Source: Jaapia argillacea MUCL 33604
Lineage: Eukaryota; Basidiomycota; Agaricomycetes; Jaapiales; Jaapiaceae
Direction of reading: 5' to 3'
DNA length: 50,150 bases
NCBI GenBank assembly: GCA_000697665.1
Contig: KL197737.1
Span: forward strand, 5,278-55,427
The position numbers and the translations under genes are program-made. This document shows positions 1 through 10,413 of this stretch, in pieces; the stretch's first letter is position 1; every line of letters starts with the position of its first letter. A model generated the notes under the pieces. The model ran no database searches and was not told where the DNA came from. It was given only the letters and a program-made list of their open reading frames with translations.

Positions 1-60
1 GCAACAAGAGCAGTTGCAATTGGTTATCTCTTGATCTCTAGTACCATACCCACCTCATCC

Positions 61-91
61 GAGACCGATGCCTTCGCTGGGCGTCGGTCTC
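61..91. other. short hairpin of unknown role
   Basis: A 12-base arm at 61-72 pairs with 80-91 (eleven Watson-Crick pairs and one T-G pair) around a 7-base loop. There is no gene beside it and no T-run, so I cannot say whether it is an RNA, a transposon end or chance. Confidence 0.35.
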
Positions 92-339
92 ATTGCAGAT
101 AACGCTGGCCACCTGATATTCAGACGGGCACTACCGGTGCATTCTTGGCATCCTGCTGGCCTCCATCTCGGATCTCAGATAATGACAGTACTGTAGGATA
201 ATATGTGTAGCTACGTGAGCGGCACCCATGTGTACATACAGCAACATTTAAATAAGCATTTATTGTTATTTTATTGTCTGTCTGGTGTTCTGGAGAGTCT
301 GGCACTCTGGAAACCAAATATCTTCATTGAAAATGATGA

Positions 340-455
340 TAAAAAATTTGGCTCTGGACGGGATTTGAACCTGGCTTGTCGACTGGAGTCTGGCATCCTG
401 AAAATCTCTGGAAACAACTGAAATCGTCTGAAATCGTCTGTGCCAGACTCTCCAG
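340..455 (-). other. tRNA-like (Pol III B-box) remnant
   Basis: On the minus strand the sequence GGTTCAAATCC (about 366-376) matches the tRNA B box, and a run of six T follows at about 343-348, as in a Pol III terminator. An A-box-like TGGCACAGACG lies about 60 bases upstream. The T-stem and acceptor arm do not pair properly, so this is not a working tRNA that I can fold. It is more likely a decayed tRNA or a tRNA-derived short element. Confidence 0.35.
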
Positions 456-570
456 ACATTTGTGGGAAAGCTGATGTCCTCGAAATTTCCCTATACAAGA
501 CTCTGTCGTTGAAATAGATAGTTGCATCGATATTGACTTGGGGAGATTTTTTGCCAGGTGATCCAAAAAT

Positions 571-635
571 GGAAGTGCAAGCACGAGGAATCGAACGCTC
601 GGTTGTTCACGATTTCATTTGATCCTTGCACTTCC
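571..635 (-). other. 11-bp inverted-repeat element with B-box-like core
   Basis: The two ends, 571-581 and 625-635, are perfect 11-base inverted repeats. On the minus strand the core holds CGTTCGATTCC, close to the Pol III B box, and a T-run follows the element. It resembles a tRNA lacking a D-arm, but the T-stem has a bulge and there are spare bases before the acceptor arm. I read it as a tRNA-derived remnant. Confidence 0.35.
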
Positions 636-971
636 CGCCTTTCCTAGTCTCACTCGATGTAGTCGTTGATTACATCAACTGGTACCAAAAATAGTAATGT
701 GACTATACCGTGACAAGGTGTCTCAACGACCTGTATCGGCTCAAAATGACCCTCCTCTGAGTTTTGTCTCGCATTAACGAGTAGCTAACGATGGATCGTC
801 AAAACACCCATACAGCACCTTGAGACTCTATAATACAATACTAGATAGTCAAAATTTCCAGAAAGCCTCGGTGGAGGCTGCTAAATGCGATATGAATTTT
901 GGCGTCTCAAGGACCCGTAGATGACTGTATAGGGTTGACGTCGCGCTTCGCGCGCCTGCAAACCCCTTGGG

Positions 972-1166
972 CTATTCTAATTTGAATTTCTTCCTTTGGC
1001 TCTCGACGCGTTCGCCCGACGCGCCTTTCACTGCGCCAACAACAAGGCCAGTCTGGATGTCCTGAATAGCTTCGACAAGTCGCCCTCGTTGGTCCTGGCT
1101 CAATTTTGTACGTATTAGACCATTGCTCGTCTTCCATCGAAGGCGCAGGTACGGAGTTACCTTCAC
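972..1166 (-). CDS. possible small or remnant coding segment
   Basis: An open frame of 64 codons ends in a charged, Lys/Arg-rich tail (ESQRKKFKLE), preceded by a plausible helical stretch (QRGRLVEAIQDIQTGLVVGA). It lies head-to-head with the F-box gene that starts at 1206, leaving only about 40 bp for two promoters. I do not recognise it. It may be the last exon of a decayed gene or a chance frame. Confidence 0.2.
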   Translation of the reverse strand: MKVTPYLRLRWKTSNGLIRTKLSQDQRGRLVEAIQDIQTGLVVGAVKGASGERVESQRKKFKLE

Positions 1167-1205
1167 TGCTCTAAGGCAAGCTCATGGATACTGTTCCACC
1201 AGATC

Positions 1206-3048
1206 ATGTCAACGTCGGAGCCTCATCATCGCGTTCTATTCATTCCCGAATTACTGGAGAATATATTTTGCAGAAGCGAGGACGTACGCACACTCGCTCG
1301 GAGCGCTCTCGTGTGCAAGCAATGGTCTGACCTCGCATTGAATACCCTATGGTACGAGTTGGACACACCCGTCAATCTATTCAAGATCCTTGCACCCTTG
1401 GAAGAATCCCAAGATGAAGAGGACTACGATAAGCTTGTAAGCCACCTTTCTCATCGCTCTCATGGCAAAGTCGTTTGACACTTTGTAGATATTCCGCAAC
1501 ACCCCAACCTCAGCAGCTTGGGTAAGATTTGACTACTATGCTCGCAAAGTGCGCATGCTCGCCTACATCGAAGACCCGGCAGAAGGCGAGTACGAATTGG
1601 ACGTGTCAAGCAACATTTCCCCCCGCGTTTTCCGCGATCTATCGAGGGCCCGCTCTCCCCAACGTCTTCTTCCGAACTTGAAGGGACTCACATGGCAAAG
1701 CGACGACTTGGTCACTTTGCTCTCGTCGCAGGTTCTTTTGCACGATCGTATCAAGGCCCTCTCTTTTGCCATGCCGATTTTACAACAGTCCCAATCAATG
1801 TCAGATTATTTTACATCCATCACATCAAAGATTCCATCCCTCCAGCTTATGGCCATATGGCTCAACCGCCAATCGCCTTCGCTTCTTGAGCTGGAGGCCG
1901 AGGTCGTTGACCTTTTGCGAGGCCTGCGCGAACTTACCCACGTCGGGATACCCTTCTACTCCCTGACTTCGAAAATGGCAGAGGCGATATCTCAGCTGGA
2001 GAAGGTTTTGGTGGTCGATTTTGACGGAGAATGTTACAAGCGTCCGATTGGATACGAGAGTTACGCTGGAAACTACTTTGGGGCCCCCCGCGAAAACCTC
2101 CCCAGGTTCTCTCCGCAACTACAAGTGAACTCCTTCCCATCGTTGACCTACCTCGCCATAGGGTTACACTTGCAGGACCTCATGTCGGACCACATACTAC
2201 GTCGACGATTATTCCCTCCCAGTCTCCAACGACTCGTTATCCAAGAAACTGGAAATACTACACCGGCCATAGTCGAGAGTTTCCTGGAATCCATAGCCGT
2301 TTCGCACCCCCATCTCAGTACCCTCTCTTTACAACTTCGTCTCTCCGATTTCCCCCGTTCATTGCCCCTTCTCGACACACCTCGTATCACATTCACAACT
2401 ATCAAGCCTATCCTCGGCATGCGATCCCTCATCGAATTCATGATATCGCACGATTATCCATTGAGTTTGACGGATCGAGATATGCAAGAACTCGCGATTG
2501 CCAAGCCCTTATTACAATACCTCTCACTCAACAGCGAGCCTGGATACCCACTGGAATCATCGTTGTCCCTTGCCGCACTACTCCCTTTTGCAGAACATTG
2601 TCCATCAATGATCGAACTCAAATTATATATGGACACCACCATCTCCGACTTCCCAACTCTTCAAACAAACATGCAACGTGCCAACGCAGTCAGCTTATTA
2701 GGCTGTGAATTCTCACCCGGTTTCTCTCGTATAGAAGATACGAGAAAAGTCATGTTATTCCTGGGTCAAATACTCAGAACGAGTCCATACCCAACCACAC
2801 TCGGTCAACCTAATTTCCTTACTGGGAATTATGACAGGAGTTACGAGGCTTGTGAGGAAGTTAGGAAACGGATGAGGAAGTGGGAGGAAGTGTCGAGGGC
2901 GCTTCCGTTTGTGGTGGATGCGAGGATGGATGAGTTGCGTAGGGTTGATACTTGGGCTGGGAGGGTGTGGGAGGTGTGTTCGCCTTATCTTCCGCCTTCT
3001 GTTAGGCCGCCACACCCCTCAGATTGTGATCCTGGAGTATCGAGGTGA
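1206..3048 (+). CDS. F-box protein
   Basis: Two exons (1206-1436, 1489-3048) joined across a 52-nt GT-AG intron give a 596-residue protein. Residues about 11-50 form an F-box (FIPELLENIFCRSED, then VCKQWSDLALNTLWYELD), the part that docks on Skp1 in SCF ubiquitin ligases. The rest is leucine-rich and repeat-like, as in the large F-box families of agaricomycetes, and probably binds substrate. The segment just after the intron (FRNTPTSAAW, FDYYARKVRML) is a conserved continuation seen in many such proteins and supports the splice. Codon use and the open frame look normal. The target cannot be predicted from sequence. Confidence 0.85.
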
Positions 3049-3059
3049 ATATTGGATAG

Positions 3060-3410
3060 CGAGCGTCATATCGTTCATGGCCCTGAACCTCACGCGGGAC
3101 CCTCCTTAATCTTAATTACATATACACCGTTATCCCGTATACGACTCTTCTATTCCATTCCAATCCAATCATTTGGGGAGCATCGGTGCTCGTTCGCATG
3201 GATTTGTCCTTTCCTCTCCTCCTTCATACATCACCATGGATGAGCCAAGAATCAAATGGAGAAAGTATGCGGAGGAGGTTGGATGTGCTATGGAAAAGCA
3301 ATCAGAATTCGAGATATCAAGCAAAACCTGAGAATACAATATTTGCCCAACCGGTGCCCACATTAACGACGCCATGTTTCTCCAGTTCCTCAGCCACGTC
3401 GAAGCACTCC
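3060..3410. other. intergenic sequence, nothing recognised
   Basis: Follows the F-box stop codon. I see no supported gene here; the retroelement scrap begins beyond it. Confidence 0.4.
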
Positions 3411-3414
3411 TTCA

Positions 3415-3720
3415 AAGGCGATCCCACCGCATACTCGAAACATTGCCTAGGAAGGTCATCTGGTCATCTTTCCTGATTGTGAATCCTCGCTCCAGACCCT
3501 TGAACCCATCCTGTACCACTATAGAATTTAGTGCTGCGTAGTTATCGGCATAGATATGGATGTGGTTTAATGATGGGGTGGGAGAGTTTATACATCACCA
3601 CGTCTCGGGCAGTTGATGCCAACCCTTCCATCTCTGCATCGAAAGATTTTGATCAGGTCCCCATTCCTTTCCGTCTCATGATAACTTCTCGGCGGCCCGG
3701 CCCATGTGGTATCCAACTAT
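3415..3720 (-). mobile_element. decayed retroelement RNase H fragment
   Basis: Read on the minus strand in shifting frames, this stretch gives blocks typical of the RNase H domain at the end of fungal non-LTR retrotransposon polyproteins. VGYHMGR is followed by FDAEMEGLASTARDVV (the Glu-bearing helix) and then HIHIYADNYAALNSIV, which holds the Asp of the next catalytic strand. Stops and at least two frameshifts separate the blocks, and no reverse transcriptase is nearby, so it is a dead fragment. Family assignment rests on these motifs only. Confidence 0.5.
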
Positions 3721-4697
3721 TCCCTCGTCTTGCTCCTCTTTCTTCGGTAGGGGAACCGGCTGAGTAGAGAGTTAAGTGGTCATCTTGCTGATATCACAGA
3801 CTCTTGTCGATTTGGGCGGGACTACTTGGCGACGCCTGGGATGTGGCTTGTCTTGGGGGAGCGGTGGTGGTGGGTTGGGTTCCAGACAGATCTCAGGTAA
3901 TCTCTGCATAACCGGGCAAGTAAGCGTGTCGGCGATTTGCGTAATTCCCAACTGTCAGGTTGAGTTGGTGGAGCCTCGAGGGATCACCTTCTATTAGTGC
4001 TTTAATGGGTGTAGTACGGAATACTGTCGTAGCGCTTGATTATGGTCCATCTGGAGGATTGTGAGGTGTCGTTTCTTTCCTCGCCACCGTGCATATACTG
4101 GTGCAAGCGTAAGTCAGGATAGGCGCCACACAGGACTTAAAATAGAATTCGGAGTTGGGATTGCGAAAGTCCCCTGATGGTGTTTGCTAGCATTGGAAGA
4201 AGGTTGTCCCACTCGCACAACTTCAATCCCTCGCTTGTACGGTTGTGGATACTTGTCGGTTCAATTCCGACCGTGGCCCTTGCCTCTTCCACACCCCACC
4301 TACTCATGGGACACCCACCGCGAACGGCTCTACTCACACCAAGTTCCATCGTGACTTCTCCTCCATCTCCGAGTTTTCAAACTGGTCTTGATGGGATTCA
4401 ATGTATCAACTCAACCACCAGGGGATCTCCTCATCCATCTGACCATACTTCCTCGACGAGAACAGCCTTCACGATATTTTCGGACCCTCCCGCCGTGCTT
4501 GTCGCCATCGAATCACTTGCTTGCGTTTTCTCTTAGAGCCAAACTAGGTCTTCGCCCTGAACCTGGATTCATTCATTCTCATCTCTCGATGCTTTGTCGG
4601 CTTCCGTCGACTCCCCATTTGGCTCTCCCCCCTTCCGTGCCTACCTTCTCGTTTATCCGCGCCACTGCTCTCTCTTCTTTCATTCAACTCCAACTGG

Positions 4698-4704
4698 TAT
4701 AAGA
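4698..4704 (+). promoter_or_regulatory. TATA box of first GH12 gene
   Basis: TATAAGA lies 91 bp before the start codon. It is kept at the same distance in the second copy (7645-7651). Confidence 0.55.
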
Positions 4705-4788
4705 GCATGGATGCTCGAACTCCTGGTTCTCCAGTTCAATCACAGCTACTAGCTCACTGAACCCCTCGAGATCAACTCTTCGATCACA

Positions 4789-6014
4789 ATGTTCAGCTAC
4801 TTGAAAGGTCTCCTCCTCGCCCTCGCTGCCGTCCAATTCGTCGGAGCATCGACTCTCCTTACCGGTCAATACACCTGCGTTACTAGCGGAAACTACGAGT
4901 TGTGTAACAACCAGTGGGGTATCGGTATGTCTTGACTCACCACAGGATTGTGTGCTACTTGCTCTAACTGTCGAGCCTGCTTTGTTTACAGCCAACGGTG
5001 TCGGATCCCAAAACGCGACCTTGATCAGCACTTCCGGCAACAGTATTTCGTGGTTGACCACCTACACCTGGGCTAACAACCCCAACGATGTCAAGACATG
5101 TAAGTTATCTGACGTTGCACCTTGGCATCACATACCACGAACTATAATGATATATTGGCATCAGATACCAATGTCTTGTCCAACACTGCCAAAGGTGTCC
5201 AGCTGAGCGCCATCACTTCCGCCGAGACGACTTACGACTGGTACTACAACACTCAGTCCTCCGGCTTGAGGGCTGATGTCTCGTGAGTCCACGATCCTCT
5301 TCCTCACAAGTCGGTGTTTCTCACCATTTTGTTTTGTTCAGATACGACATCTGGTTCGGGACTGCCGAGTCCGGGACTGCAGCATCGTCTTCGTCTTCGT
5401 ACGAGATGTACGAGCCAAACTCCTTCTCATCCCCTTTCAGCACTGACGAATTATCTTTCTAGCATGGTCTGGTTGTCCGGCCTTGGAGGGTAAGCATTCT
5501 TTTGTTTCCTGATCTTTACCTTCGACTTGTGACGCTGGCACCCTCAGTATCCAACCCGTCGGTTCCTCCATCGTTACGGGTATCTCCCTGGCTGGGTATA
5601 CCTGGGACCTCTGGAAGGCAAGTTGGACGTTTTTTTACGATAGGTTGATTTTGAACTTCTTGTTTCTCAGGGAGCCACTGAAACCTGGGAAACCTACTCT
5701 TTCATCCCTCATACCACCGGGACTTCGATCACCAGCTTCAGTGCCGACCTCAACGTCTTCTTCAGTATGTCGTACCTGCATTCCATCTCCTGACGTCGCT
5801 GTTGACAATTCCTTACAACCAACAGAGTACTTGACTGCCAACGAGGGTATTTCCACCGCCCAAGTGGGTACTTTCTATTGTTTGACTATTTGATTGAGGA
5901 AAACTGATGCATGGAATCCATCAGTACGTTCAAGCCATCCAATCCGGAACCGAAGCTTTCACTGGTACTGCCGAGATTACCATCAGCACCTTCTCCGTCA
6001 CCCTCAGTGGATGA
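4789..6014 (+). CDS. GH12 endoglucanase/xyloglucanase, copy 1
   Basis: Nine exons splice to 248 residues, the usual size for a secreted GH12 enzyme, which cleaves beta-1,4-glucan or xyloglucan in plant cell walls outside the cell. A signal peptide (LLLALAAVQFVGA) is followed by QYTCVTSGNYELCNNQWG, the family's N-terminal block. The nucleophile Glu sits in YEIMVWLSGLGG and the acid/base Glu in GTEAFTG near the C-terminus; YDIWFG and GYTWDLWK are also family marks. Exons: 4789-4924, 4992-5099, 5165-5282, 5342-5407, 5463-5489, 5548-5617, 5671-5764, 5826-5863, 5925-6014. The intron at 5618-5670 begins with GC rather than GT. The frame is intact and the gene is likely functional. Substrate preference cannot be told from this. 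Confidence 0.9.
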
Positions 6015-6159
6015 GACTGTCGAAATGCTGTGCCGGCAAGGGAAAAGGATTCTTAAGGATTTTGCGAATCTTCGAAAAGATTTGGTTGATTAAATATGTA
6101 ACTGATTGTTTCGACAATTGAGCAGTGTGTAAAAAAACACCCTCATAAGCTTTGACTTG

Positions 6160-6551
6160 AGCAAGCCTTACCCCACCCATAACCAACAACCTCTCCACAA
6201 GTTGACATCCCACTCTTCCCTAATCTTGCCCGTGTACAGTGATGGGATATTCAATTCCGGTAACGGGTCGCCGGTACGTAAAGAGCAGGCTGAGGGAGAG
6301 AGAGAGGCCGGGAGGGGGGGAGAGAAGACCAACGCTTTTGGCCAGGCAAAGTCGCATAGGAAGTTGCGAATGGGTATGGTACATGCGTCAGGACAGATGA
6401 CGGGGTCATCTGTAGAGTCCATCCCTGCTCCACCATCCTGGGATGAGGTGTATCGTAAAACGGTCTGGGTGAACTTACTCGCTAATTCTGCCCCGTTGCC
6501 AAGCGGGTATGGAGAGACGGGGGGATTGCGTTCATAGGTACGTCTGGACAC
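6160..6551 (-). pseudogene. 3' fragment of S1/P1 nuclease gene (copy 1)
   Basis: The minus-strand frame matches the C-terminal part of the intact nuclease at 17136-18364: both share a KFTQTVLRYTSSQ-like block, DPTDD/CP, LCDFAWPKAL and LPELNIP...TGKIREEW. It has frame breaks near its 3' end and lacks the whole N-terminal metal-binding half, so it cannot encode an enzyme. It lies directly behind the GH12 gene and was duplicated with it. Confidence 0.75.
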
Positions 6552-6679
6552 TCAAACCCATCACTTTCTTCTTCGCAGCTTCATCATCATGGTTCTGCCC
6601 CTCCTGAGAACACGAACTGAGTCTCAATATGGAAGAGAAGCAAGGGAAACGGACTTGGTCTGTATAGAGCACCGACTTG

Positions 6680-6775
6680 CTCATAAGGGAGTTTCGCTTG
6701 GACGAGGTTGGGGTGCTTCGGGGTTTCGAGCTGATGATTGATTACTATCTTGTCCATTGTTTATGCCTTCAGGTG
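6680..6775 (-). pseudogene. inverted scrap of the 15.7-kb membrane-protein gene
   Basis: The reverse complement of about 90 bases here is nearly the same as part of the last exon of the gene at 15675-16780 (around 16455-16550, coding NQSSARNPEAPQP). It is the opposite way round from that gene and stands alone. It marks a second rearrangement next to the nuclease fragment. Confidence 0.65.
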
Positions 6776-7644
6776 GGACTTTCTCGGCGACTCCTGGGAA
6801 TCCGGATGTGGTCGCCAGATCTCAAGTAATCTCTGCATAACCGGGCTGGTACATCCAAGTTTGTGTACGCGATTTGCGTAATTCCCAACTGTCAGGTTGA
6901 CTTGGTGTTTGAGTGGTGGGATCGCGCTTCGACTTCTACTGTAGTGCTTTAACAGATGTAGTTTGGAATACTCCGCAGATGTGTGGCAGCGCTTGATTCT
7001 GGACCTTCTGGAGGATTGTGAGGTGTCGTTTGTTTCCTCGCCTCCATGCATATGCCGGTGGAAGCGTAAGTTAGGACAGGTACCACACAGGACCCGAATA
7101 GAATTCGGAGTTGCGATTGCGAAGTCCTCTGATGGTGTTTGCGAGCATTGGACGAAGGTTGTCCCGCTCACACAACTTCAATCCCTCGCTTGTACGGTTG
7201 TGGATACTTGTCGGTTCAATTCCGACCGTGGCCCTTGCCTCTTCCATACCCCACCTACTTATGGGACACCCGCCGTGAACGGCTCTACTCACAACGAGCT
7301 CCATCGTGACTTCTCCATCTCTGAGTTTTCAAACTGGTCTCGATGGGATTCAATGTATCAACTCAACCACTAGGAGATCTCCTCATCCATATGACCATTC
7401 TTCCTCAACGAGAACGGCCTTCACGATATTTTCGCACCCTCCCGTGCTTGTCGCCATCGAATCACTTGCTTGCCTTTCTGCCAGAGCCAAACTAGGTCTT
7501 CGCCCTGAACCTGGATTCATTCATTCGCATCTCTCGATGCTTTGTCGGCTTCCGTCGACTCCCCATTTAGCTCTCCCCCCTTCCGTACCTACCTTCTCGT
7601 TTATCCGCGCCACTTCTCTCTCTTCTTTCATTCAACGCAACTGG

Positions 7645-7651
7645 TATAAGA
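7645..7651 (+). promoter_or_regulatory. TATA box of second GH12 gene
   Basis: TATAAGA lies 91 bp before the start codon, the same spacing as in copy 1. Confidence 0.55.
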
Positions 7652-7735
7652 GCATGCATACTCGAACTCCTGGTTCTGCAGTTCAATCACAGCTACTAGC
7701 TCTTTGAACCCCTCGAGATCAGTTATTCAATCACA

Positions 7736-8963
7736 ATGTTCAGCTACGTGAAAGGTCTCCTCCTCGCCCTCGCTGCCGTCCAATTTGTCGGAGCTTCGAC
7801 TTCCCTCACCGGTCAATACACCTGCGTTACTATCGGAAACTACGAGTTGTGTGGCAACCAGTGGGGTATCGGTATGTCTTGACTCACCACAGGATTGTGC
7901 GCCACTTTGGTCCAACTGACGAGCCTGCTTCGTTTACAGCCAACGGTGTCGGATCCCAAAATGCGACCTTGATCAGCGCTTCTGGCAACGACATCTCGTG
8001 GTCGACCACCTACACTTGGGCTGACAACGAGAACGATGTCAAGACATGTAAGTTACTTGACGTTACAATTTAGCATGGCATACCACGAACAACACTGATA
8101 TATTGGCATCAGTTACCAATGCCTTGTCCAACACTGCCAAAGGTGTCCAGCTCAGCGCCATCACTTCTGCCGAGACAACTTATGACTGGTACTACAACAC
8201 TCAGTCCTCCGGCTTGAGGGCTGATGTCTCGTGAGTCCACGATGCTCTTCCCCACAGGGCGGTGTTTCTCACCATTTTGTTTTCATTCAGATACGACATC
8301 TGGTTCGGAGCTGCCGAGAGCGGGACTGCAGCATCGTCTTCGTCTTCGTACGAGATGTACGAGCCAAACCCCTTCTCATCCCGTTTCAGCACTGACGAAT
8401 CATCTTTCTAGCATGGTCTGGTTGTCCGGCCTTGGAGGGTAAGCATTCTTCTGTTTCCTAATCTTTACCTTCGGCTTGTGACGCTGGGGCCCTCAGTATC
8501 GAACCCGTTGGCTCCCTCCTCACCTCGGATATCTCCCTTGCTGGGTATTCCTGGAACCTCTGGAAGGCAAGATGGACATTCTCCTTTGCAATAGGTTGAT
8601 TTCGAACTTCTTGTTCCTCAGGGACCCACCGAAACCTGGGAGACCTACTCCTTCATCCCTTCTACTGCCGGGACTTCGATCACCAGTTTCAGTGCCGACC
8701 TCAACGTCTTCTTCAGTATGTCTTACTCCATTCCATCTCCTGATGTCGTTGTTAACAATTCTTACAACCGCCAGAGTACTTGACTGCCAACGAGGGTATT
8801 TCTACTGCCCTTGTGGGTGCTTTCTACTGTTCAACTATCTGATTCAAGAAAACTGATGCGTTCAATCCGTCAGTACGTTCAAGCCATCCAAGCCGGAACC
8901 GAAGCTTTCACTGGTAGTGCCGAGCTTACCGTCAGCCTCTACTCCGTCAGCCTCAGTGGATGA
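7736..8963 (+). CDS. GH12 endoglucanase/xyloglucanase, copy 2
   Basis: Same nine-exon structure as the copy at 4789, about 248 residues, with a signal peptide, the QYTCVTIGNYELCGNQWG block, nucleophile Glu in YEIMVWLSG and acid/base Glu in GTEAFTG. The GC-AG intron is kept (8567-8621). Differences from copy 1 are mostly single residues, such as GSAEL for GTAEI near the end, so the duplication is fairly recent. The promoter, TATA box and 3' flank were duplicated too, so expression may be shared. The frame is intact. Confidence 0.9.
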
Positions 8964-9106
8964 GACTGTCGAAATGCTGTGTCGGCAAGGGAAAAGGATT
9001 CTCAAGGATTTTGCGAATCTTCGAAAAGGTTTGGTTGATTAAATATGTAACTGATTGTTTCGACAATTGAGCAGTGTGCTTTTTACGCCCCCATAAGCTT
9101 TGACTT

Positions 9107-9640
9107 AAGCAAGCCTTAAGCCACCCATAACCAACAACCTCTCCACAACCCACTCTTCCCCGATCTTGCCTGTGTATGATGGGACGTTCAATTCCGGTAA
9201 CGGGTCGCCGGTACGTAAAGAGCAGGCTGACGGAGGGAGAGAGGCCGGGAAGGGGAGGGAGAGAAGGTCAACGCTTTTGGCCAGGCAAAGTCACATAGGA
9301 AGTTGTGAATGGGTATGGTCCATGTGTCAGGACAGATGACGGGGTCGTCTGTAGGGTCCATCCCTGCTCCACCATCCTGGGATGAGGTGTATCGTAAAAC
9401 GGTCTGGGTGAACTTCCTCGCTAATTCTGCCCGATTGTCAAACGGGTATGGAGAGACGGGGGGATTGCGTTCATAGGTACGTCTGGACACTTAAACCACT
9501 CATCGCCTTCCTCCTCTTCCCACCTACCCCCAAATAAACCTTCCCAAAATAAGTCGGCGGACGTCACCGTTGTACGAGCATCCGCTAAGGACACGTTCGA
9601 TGTCACGGCGTATCCTCGTTTCTCCCTGCCAACACCTGCT
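9107..9640 (-). pseudogene. 3' fragment of S1/P1 nuclease gene (copy 2)
   Basis: Matches the C-terminal half of the nuclease at 17136-18364, including EGLFGGRWEEEE and CPDVPMN, which copy 1 lacks. Homology fades upstream of about 9560 (LFWEGLF is kept, the residues before it are scrambled), where the LSM4 pseudogene begins. There is no start and no metal-binding half. Confidence 0.75.
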
Positions 9641-9643
9641 ACC

Positions 9644-10058
9644 ATGGTCAGTCCCTCCTCGCTCTGCGTCTCGCGGTTCTGGAGTCAGAATGTAGCTGCC
9701 CCTCTCCATGCTCAACGCAGCTCGGAATAAACACATGGTCCTCCCCCTCTCCACCCCCTAACCCAACCACCCACAATCGGTCGGACTCAAAACTGGCGAA
9801 ACCTTCGACGGCCATCTCGTCAACCACCTTATGAACATCACCCTCCAAGAAGTATTTCAATTTTCTCCGGACACTGACAGGTTCTGGAAGGGGAATACCC
9901 GTGGTAGCACAGTTCTTCTCATCTGTCTCTTCACGACTCCATCCTTCTAAACCATCCCTTCCTCAGATCAAACACATCAGAGTCCCAGATGCTCTTCTAG
10001 ACGCAGTCAAAGATGAACAAAACAGAGCGAGAGAGATGGGTAGGAGCGCAAGAGTTGG
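9644..10058 (+). pseudogene. LSM4: LSM4 pseudogene (U6 snRNA-associated Sm-like protein)
   Basis: LSM4 is a subunit of the Lsm2-8 ring on U6 snRNA and the Lsm1-7 mRNA-decay ring. A one-codon first exon (ATG then GTCAGT) is followed by LPLSMLNAARNKHM, then LKTGETFDGHLVN, MNITLQEVFQFSPDTDRFWK and, after an intron, IKHIRVPDALLDAVKDEQ and NRAREMGRSARVG. All are signature LSM4 blocks in order. Faults are visible. The codons for LVE before LKTG and that intron's acceptor are scrambled. The CD pair after HLVN is lost. The linker between FWK and RGST is about three residues short. The Gly/Arg-rich tail is missing. Because introns are kept, it arose by DNA duplication and not by retroposition. The active LSM4 gene must lie elsewhere. 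Confidence 0.75.
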
Positions 10059-10384
10059 CTTCATGGCCATAACTGTTGCCTGCAAACCTTCAACCCCCGC
10101 AGCAACGAGGCACTTCGTTGCACGAATTCCATTGGAAAGAACCCAGAAGGAAGAGTGTGACAACACGATGTGACCAAGTTGTGATTGGTGGAGCTTGCGA
10201 CACCGAATATACCAGGTCGTCCAAAATCCCGTTGATGACTCAGCGACCCGGCTTGCGGTTGTTTGGCCGCGAGCCATGCGTGAGAAGTATATACTGAAAC
10301 GAGTCAACCGTGAGCTATGCGTGAGACTCTTCTGCCCGTTTCGAAAACTCTCAGTATCAGGCTCTGATTCAGAGAATATACACC

Positions 10385-10413
10385 TCATCTGAGTCATTCT
10401 TACTGAGGGTCTA
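10385..10413 (+). repeat. 29-base direct repeat, left of the gap
   Basis: Identical to 10771-10799 on the other side of the N run. Confidence 0.9.

Larger units (their letters stand above)
3800..6545. repeat. tandem duplication unit, copy 1
   Basis: This segment matches 6775-9485 at an offset of about 2.95 kb. Shared parts, in order, are a non-coding block at 3880-4180, the GH12 promoter, the GH12 gene, about 120 bp of identical 3' flank, and a nuclease gene fragment. The two copies are very similar through the gene and diverge outside it. Boundaries are approximate. Confidence 0.75.
6775..9485. repeat. tandem duplication unit, copy 2
   Basis: Direct repeat of 3800-6545, carrying the second GH12 gene and the second nuclease fragment. 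The nuclease fragment runs further upstream here than in copy 1. Confidence 0.75.

Noticed and set aside
2031-2708. 225-codon second frame inside the F-box gene
   Set aside because: It overlaps a clear F-box/LRR frame and has no domain pattern of its own.
4250-4285. tRNA T-arm-like sequence (also at about 7205-7240)
   Set aside because: TTCAATTCC with matching arms looks like a T-loop, but no acceptor, D or anticodon arms can be found upstream. It repeats only because the whole block is duplicated.
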